Positions 6,147 through 10,267 of a stretch of DNA of 10,267 bases are shown piece by piece. How positions within the stretch are numbered: the first letter of the stretch is position 1; each line of letters opens with the position of its first letter. The translations under genes were made by a program, and so were the position numbers. The DNA comes from Xanthobacteraceae bacterium (lineage in GTDB: Bacteria; Pseudomonadota; Alphaproteobacteria; Rhizobiales; Xanthobacteraceae): the NCBI GenBank assembly GCA_030043285.1, contig JASHXZ010000648.1, forward strand, positions 1 through 10,267. Direction: 5' to 3'. The notes beneath the pieces are model-generated. The model saw nothing but the letters and a program-made list of their open reading frames with translations. It was not told the DNA's origin and searched no databases.

Positions 6147-9100
6147 ATCTCGCGTTTTTTCATCGATCGGCCGGTGCTGTCAAATGTGCTGGCTCTGGTC
6201 TTCGTCCTCGTCGGGCTGGTTTCGCTCTATCAATTGCCGAGCGCCCAATATCCGAATGTCGTACCGCCGACCATACAGGTCTCGACGCGCTACCCCGGCG
6301 CCACTGCCAGCACCCTGATCGACACGGTGGCGCTGCCGATCGAGCAGAGCGTCAATGGCGTCGAAGACATGCTGTACATGCAGTCGACGAGCGCCAGCGA
6401 CGGCACCTATAGTTTGACCGTCACGTTTGCGATCGGCACCGATCCCAATAAGGCGCAGATCCTGGTGCAGAACCAGGTTTCGGCGGCGCTTTCGTCATTG
6501 CCCCTGCCGGTGCAAGCCGAGGGGGTGACGACGGCGAAGCGGTCGAGCTCGATACTCGAATTCGTCACGCTGGCTTCGCCCGACGGCCGCTTCGACGGCC
6601 TGTTCCTGGCGAACTACGCCGTCATCAACCTGCAGAACGAGCTCACCCGCCTCAACGGCGTCGGCAACGTGCAGGTCTTCGGCGCCGGGCAATACGCCAT
6701 GCGGGTCTGGATGAATCCGGACCTGCTTCAGGCGCGGGCCCTGACGCCGCAGGATGTCATCAATGCCATCCAGCAGCAGAGTCAGGAAGTGCCGGCCGGC
6801 CAGGTCGGCGCGCCGCCGGCGCCGCCGGGCCAGCAATTCCAATATTCGCTCGACCTCAAAGGCCGCCTCGACAACCCCGCCGAGTTCGAAAACATTATCG
6901 TCAAAGCGGATCCCACCAATGGCGGACAGATCACCAGAATCCGCGATATCGGCCGCGTCGAGCTAGGCGCCCAAACCTACAGTCAATCGTTCAACCTCGA
7001 CGGCAAGCCGGCAGCCGGCATCGCCATCTCGCTGCTGCCGAACGCCAACGCCATTGCGGTTGCCGATGAGGTCAAGGCCAAGATGGACGAGCTCGCCAAG
7101 AGCTTCCCTGCCGGCCTGACCTATCTGACGCCGTACGACACCACGAAATTCGTGCGCGCCTCGATCCGGGAGGTCTACGTCACCCTGATCGAGGCCGCGG
7201 TTCTGGTGCTGATCGTCATTCTGGTCTTCCTGCAGGATTGGCGAGCGATGCTGGTGCCGGCGACAACCGTTCCGGTGACGATCATCGGCGCTTTCGCCGC
7301 GATGGCGGCGCTTGGCTTTACCATCAATCTGGCGACGCTGTTCGCCATCGTGTTGGCGATCGGCATCGTCGTCGACGATGCGATCGTCATTGTCGAAGGC
7401 GTCTCGCGCTATGTCGAGCAGGGCATCCCCGGCCGCGAGGCGGCCGGCAGGGCGATGGACGACCTGACCGGCCCGGTCATCGGCATCACGCTGGTGCTGA
7501 TGTCGGTGTTTATTCCGGCCGCATTTTTGCCCGGGCTCACCGGCCAACTCTACCGGCAGTTCGCGCTCGTCATCGCCGCCACGGCCCTCATCAGCGCCAT
7601 CAATGCGATGACCTTGAAGCCGACGCAAAGCGCGTTGTGGCTACGGCCGCCGCGGCCTCTGCAAAGCCGCAACTTTTTCTACCGCGGCTTCAATGCAGTT
7701 TATGGGCGCCTCGAGGGCGGCTATGTCCGGCTGATGGGTGCCATGACGCGCCACAGCGGCGCGATGGTCGTGCTCGCGCTCATTCTGATCGTCGTCGCAA
7801 TCTGGGGGCTGACGCGGGTGCCGACCTCGTTCTTGCCGGACGAGGACCAAGGCTACGCGATCGTCAGCGCCCAACTGCCGGACGGCGCCTCGAAGGAGCG
7901 GACCGACGCGGTGCTGCAACAGATCACACGAATCGCCCAGCACGTGCCCGGCGTCGACCATGTCATCGCCGTCAGCGGTATTTCCGTTCTGGACAACTTC
8001 GCATCGCTCGCCAACGCGGGCGTGGCGTTCATCGTTCTCAAGGACTGGGACGTGCGGTTGAAGCAGAAGGGGCAGGATCTGCGTTCCATCATCCAGAATC
8101 TCAATCGCTCCCTGCAGGTCGTAAGCCAAGCCGTCGTGTTCGCGCTGCCGCCGCCGCCGATCCAGGGCATCGGCAATGTCGGCGGCTTCTCGATGCAGGT
8201 CGAGATCCGAAACGGCGAGTTCGACTACGCTCTATTGCAGAGCCTCACCGACACCGTCGTCAGCAACGGCAATGCGCAATCAGCGCTGCAGAGGCTCAGT
8301 ACGACCTTCCGGGCCGCCGCCCCGCAATTCAGGGTGACCGTCGACCGCATCAAGGCCGAGACGCTCGGCATTACGACGGGTAACGTCTTTGCTGCCCTGT
8401 CGACCTATGTCGGATCGGATTACGCGGCCCAGTTCAACAACTTCGGCCACGTTTTCCAGGTCTACACGCAGGCGCTGCCCGACTACCGGGCGACCATCGA
8501 CGATATCCGCCGACTCAAAGTCAAGGCGGGTAACGGCGTCATGACGCCGATCGGAACGGTGGTCGACGTCCAGCAGGTTCAAGGTCCGCTCCTGATCAGC
8601 CTCTATAATCTCTATCCATCGGCCACAGTCGTCGGCAGCCCTGCCCCAGGCTTCAGCTCGGGCGAAGCGCTCGACATCATGGACCAGATCGGCGCGCAGA
8701 CATTGCCGCGCGGCACCGGCTTCGAATGGACCGCGATGTCCTACCAGGAGAAGGCGGTTGGCAAGCAGATTTACTTCGTGTTCGGCTTCGCGGTGCTGCT
8801 CGTCTATTTCGTCCTGGCGGGTCAGTACGAGAGCTGGATCCTGCCGCTCTCGGTCATCCTCTGCGTTCCGCTGGCGCTTCTCGGAACGGTCACGGCGCTG
8901 ACCGCTCTCGGCGGCTCCAACAATCTCTATACCCAGATCGGGCTCATCCTCCTGATCGCGCTCGGCAGCAAGAACGCGATTTTAGTCGTTGAATATGCGC
9001 GCCAGAGACGCGCCGAGGGGATGGACGCCATCAGCGCAGCGGTGGAGGGGGCGAGGCTCCGGTTCCGGCCCATTCTGATGACCTCGTTCGCCTTTATTCT

Positions 9101-9332
9101 GGGCGTATTTCCGCTCGTCATCGCGACCGGCGCCGGCGCCGGGGCGCGCCGATCGATCGGCATCGCGGTGTTCAGCGGCATGATCGCCTCGACCTGCCTT
9201 GTGGTCGTGTTCGTTCCGTCCTTCTATGTCGTGATGCAGCACTTCGACGAGCGAAGAAGACGCCGCGCCGCGCGCAATGATACGCCGTCGCCTCCGAGCC
9301 CGGATGGCGCGGCCCCGCACTCTTCGGTGTAG
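6144..9332 (+). CDS. RND multidrug efflux transporter, HAE1 family inner-membrane pump
   Basis: Predicted 1062-aa proton-driven exporter of the HAE1 family, working as a trimer in the inner membrane to pass drugs, dyes or solvents from membrane and periplasm to the adaptor and outer-membrane channel. Seen: the N-terminal FFIDRP motif and TM1; the first large periplasmic loop (about 30-340) with GVGNVQVFGAGQYAMRVW; TM2-TM6 from about 345; the proton-relay pair Asp411-Asp412 in GIVVDDAIVIVEG (TM4); the second loop opening with PTSFLPDEDQGY and containing GFSSGEALDIM; and Lys943 in LGSKNAILVVEYARQ (TM10). All key relay residues are present and length is normal, so it looks functional. The pattern, including a Pro-rich APPAPPG segment near residue 222, resembles MexF/OqxB-type pumps more than AcrB, but the substrate cannot be read from sequence. 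An Arg-rich cytoplasmic tail ends the protein. No outer-membrane factor gene follows it. Confidence 0.97.
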   Translation: MISRFFIDRPVLSNVLALVFVLVGLVSLYQLPSAQYPNVVPPTIQVSTRYPGATASTLIDTVALPIEQSVNGVEDMLYMQSTSASDGTYSLTVTFAIGTDPNKAQILVQNQVSAALSSLPLPVQAEGVTTAKRSSSILEFVTLASPDGRFDGLFLANYAVINLQNELTRLNGVGNVQVFGAGQYAMRVWMNPDLLQARALTPQDVINAIQQQSQEVPAGQVGAPPAPPGQQFQYSLDLKGRLDNPAEFENIIVKADPTNGGQITRIRDIGRVELGAQTYSQSFNLDGKPAAGIAISLLPNANAIAVADEVKAKMDELAKSFPAGLTYLTPYDTTKFVRASIREVYVTLIEAAVLVLIVILVFLQDWRAMLVPATTVPVTIIGAFAAMAALGFTINLATLFAIVLAIGIVVDDAIVIVEGVSRYVEQGIPGREAAGRAMDDLTGPVIGITLVLMSVFIPAAFLPGLTGQLYRQFALVIAATALISAINAMTLKPTQSALWLRPPRPLQSRNFFYRGFNAVYGRLEGGYVRLMGAMTRHSGAMVVLALILIVVAIWGLTRVPTSFLPDEDQGYAIVSAQLPDGASKERTDAVLQQITRIAQHVPGVDHVIAVSGISVLDNFASLANAGVAFIVLKDWDVRLKQKGQDLRSIIQNLNRSLQVVSQAVVFALPPPPIQGIGNVGGFSMQVEIRNGEFDYALLQSLTDTVVSNGNAQSALQRLSTTFRAAAPQFRVTVDRIKAETLGITTGNVFAALSTYVGSDYAAQFNNFGHVFQVYTQALPDYRATIDDIRRLKVKAGNGVMTPIGTVVDVQQVQGPLLISLYNLYPSATVVGSPAPGFSSGEALDIMDQIGAQTLPRGTGFEWTAMSYQEKAVGKQIYFVFGFAVLLVYFVLAGQYESWILPLSVILCVPLALLGTVTALTALGGSNNLYTQIGLILLIALGSKNAILVVEYARQRRAEGMDAISAAVEGARLRFRPILMTSFAFILGVFPLVIATGAGAGARRSIGIAVFSGMIASTCLVVVFVPSFYVVMQHFDERRRRRAARNDTPSPPSPDGAAPHSSV

Positions 9333-9360
9333 GGGTCCGCGGCTAAGCAGTTACGGCAGA

Positions 9361-9519
9361 TCAGCGATCGAAACGGCGGTCGAATTCCGCAGCGCGCAGC
9401 GCCAGATCGACTGCAAGCTCTTCCAAGGCGTGGGCGAGTTCCCGGTCCGAGCAGTCGGCAGCCAGGCGCGTAGCGCGTTGCGCAAGGGCGCGCAGTTCGT
9501 CGGTAATGCTTTTGACCAT
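9361..9519 (-). CDS. Small hypothetical protein, 52 aa
   Basis: The minus strand from ATG 9519-9517 reads MVKSITDELRALAQRATRLA and continues to a TGA at 9363-9361. The peptide is charged and amphipathic (Leu/Ala every three to four residues, many Asp/Glu/Arg), with no signal or membrane segment, and looks like a two-helix hairpin around the single Cys23. A Shine-Dalgarno GGAAGA lies nine bases upstream. Codon choice is GC-biased at third positions as in a real gene. The gene converges on the RND pump (28-bp gap) and lies 126 bp downstream of the AraC gene on the same strand. Small proteins of this style are common among rhizobial hypotheticals, but I cannot name a family. It is short enough to be missed by standard length cut-offs. 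Confidence 0.6.
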   Translation of the reverse strand: MVKSITDELRALAQRATRLAADCSDRELAHALEELAVDLALRAAEFDRRFDR

Positions 9520-9589
9520 ATGCCTAAATCTTCCGCTCGGCTCAAATCGTGCAAGGCGTGTGACTTAAGGATTTTTGCAGTGCGGCGCC

Positions 9590-9606
9590 TTGTCGTTTGT
9601 GGACAA
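9590..9606. repeat. Short inverted repeat in AT-rich gap before the 52-aa gene
   Basis: TTGTC (9590-9594) and GACAA (9602-9606) are exact reverse complements with a 7-base spacer. They lie in the AT-rich part of the 126-bp gap between the AraC gene and the small gene. This could be an operator or part of the AraC transcript end; the evidence is only the symmetry. Confidence 0.25.
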
Positions 9607-9645
9607 AAATTTGTTATTTATGGCCAGGGGCCGCCGCCAAGCCTG

Positions 9646-10267
9646 TCAGGCGGAGTCCGGCAGACTGCGTCGGCGCGATTCCCCCCGATCAGGCAACGCC
9701 TTCGATTGTAACGGCTGTCGGGCCCGCGCGACGCTCGGCACCATTCCGGTCCAGCGCTGAAAGGCGTGCGTGAATGCGCCGATCTCGGCGTAGCCGAGCA
9801 GCCAGGCAATTTCCGAGATCGCCAGCGTGCGATCGGCAAGATAACGATCGGCAAGCGCCGCGCGTGTCCGTGTCAATATAGCGGCGAACGACGAGCCTTC
9901 GCTTGCCAATCGTCGAGCCAATGTCCGCGGGCTCATGCCGAACTTTGCCGCCACGACGTCGTGGCGCGCCTGGCCGTGGGGCAGCAGCGTGGCAATCGCA
10001 TTCTCCACCTGCATCTTCAAGGGGCTGCGCTTCGTCGCCCGCCGGGCCAGCGCCGCTTCGCAGCACTCGACGCAAAGGCGATGCAGATGCGGATCGGCCG
10101 ATACGATCGGCAGGTTCCAGCTTGCCGCCGGCCACTCGATCTCGTCGATGCCGGCGCCATCCTCGATGCTGCAGTCGAGGAATTTCTCCAGCTTCGCCTT
10201 GTCGCCGGAGATGCGGTGCATGATCCGCACCGCGACGGGCTTGAGCGGCTGGCCGGTCAAGTGCCGG
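9646..10267 (-). CDS. AraC-family transcriptional regulator (5' end outside window)
   Basis: C-terminal 207 codons of a DNA-binding regulator. The frame is open through the right edge, and the missing 5' part should hold about 120-140 more residues (family about 330-340 aa). The residues nearest the edge, TGQPLKPVAVRIMHR through LNLPIVSADPHLHRL-like sequence, are the end of the arabinose-binding-type N-domain found in the OruR/ArgR-like AraC subgroup. Then follow two helix-turn-helix units: VVAAKFGMSPRTLARRLASEG (about 9900-9960) and ISEIAWLLGYAEIGAFTHAF (9760-9819), the second being the usual most conserved part, ending FQRWTGMVPS. About 25 basic residues trail the domain. It converges on the efflux operon, so its usual target would be itself or a divergent gene beyond the right edge; control of the pump is possible but not indicated by layout. 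Confidence 0.93.
   Translation of the reverse strand, partial: RHLTGQPLKPVAVRIMHRISGDKAKLEKFLDCSIEDGAGIDEIEWPAASWNLPIVSADPHLHRLCVECCEAALARRATKRSPLKMQVENAIATLLPHGQARHDVVAAKFGMSPRTLARRLASEGSSFAAILTRTRAALADRYLADRTLAISEIAWLLGYAEIGAFTHAFQRWTGMVPSVARARQPLQSKALPDRGESRRRSLPDSA

Noticed and set aside
7238..8383. 381-codon frame inside the RND pump gene
   Set aside because: It is an alternate-frame shadow with extreme Arg/His content, fully inside a well-supported gene.
9598..9606. DnaA-box-like 9-mer (TTGTCCACA on the minus strand)
   Set aside because: It is a single copy with one mismatch to TTATCCACA and no cluster, so no origin is supported.
9641..9651. GCCTG-T-CAGGC palindrome over the AraC stop codon
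   Set aside because: A one-base loop cannot form an RNA hairpin of this size, and no other feature supports a site.

Overview
The window is chromosomal DNA from a high-GC alphaproteobacterium, most likely of the order Hyphomicrobiales (Rhizobiales; Bradyrhizobium/Rhodopseudomonas/Xanthobacteraceae-like). The basis is the style of the proteins: an ispE gene directly behind a secreted TPR gene, a DUF155 protein, a MexF/OqxB-like RND pump, an AraC regulator with the arabinose-binding-type N-domain, and a consensus CtrA box. It looks like ordinary core or near-core chromosome. I see no transposase, integrase, tRNA, rRNA, CRISPR array or phage gene.

Left part (1-4541), all on the minus strand. 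Read 5'->3' on that strand the order is: a DUF155/RMD1-family membrane-anchored protein (3711-4541), a coiled-coil protein with three tandem 49-residue repeats (2556-3572), an exported TPR protein (550-2298), and ispE (1-553, cut by the left edge). The TPR stop and the ispE GTG start overlap, so these two form a translationally coupled pair. The coiled-coil gene is separated from DUF155 by a hairpin and a perfect TTAA-N7-TTAAC (CtrA-type) box, so it is probably its own transcription unit. The TPR gene has a 257-bp leader with a perfect inverted repeat.

Middle part (4542-4891) is a 350-bp divergent intergenic region holding candidate promoters for DUF155 (leftward) and for the efflux operon (rightward), plus a nested dyad.

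Right part: a two-gene RND efflux operon on the plus strand, made of a lipoprotein periplasmic adaptor (4892-6124) and an HAE1-type inner-membrane pump (6144-9332), with no outer-membrane channel gene beside it. Converging on it from the right are a very small ORF (9361-9519, 52 aa) and an AraC-family regulator (9646 to the right edge, 5' end missing). The adaptor and pump should form a tripartite drug/solvent exporter with an outer-membrane factor encoded elsewhere. The AraC gene is convergent rather than divergent, so a regulatory link to the pump is not implied by layout.

The least ordinary item is the coiled-coil gene: its repeat unit is exactly seven heptads, and a consensus cell-cycle regulator site lies in front of it. 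I did not find convincing evidence for a wholly new multi-gene system.
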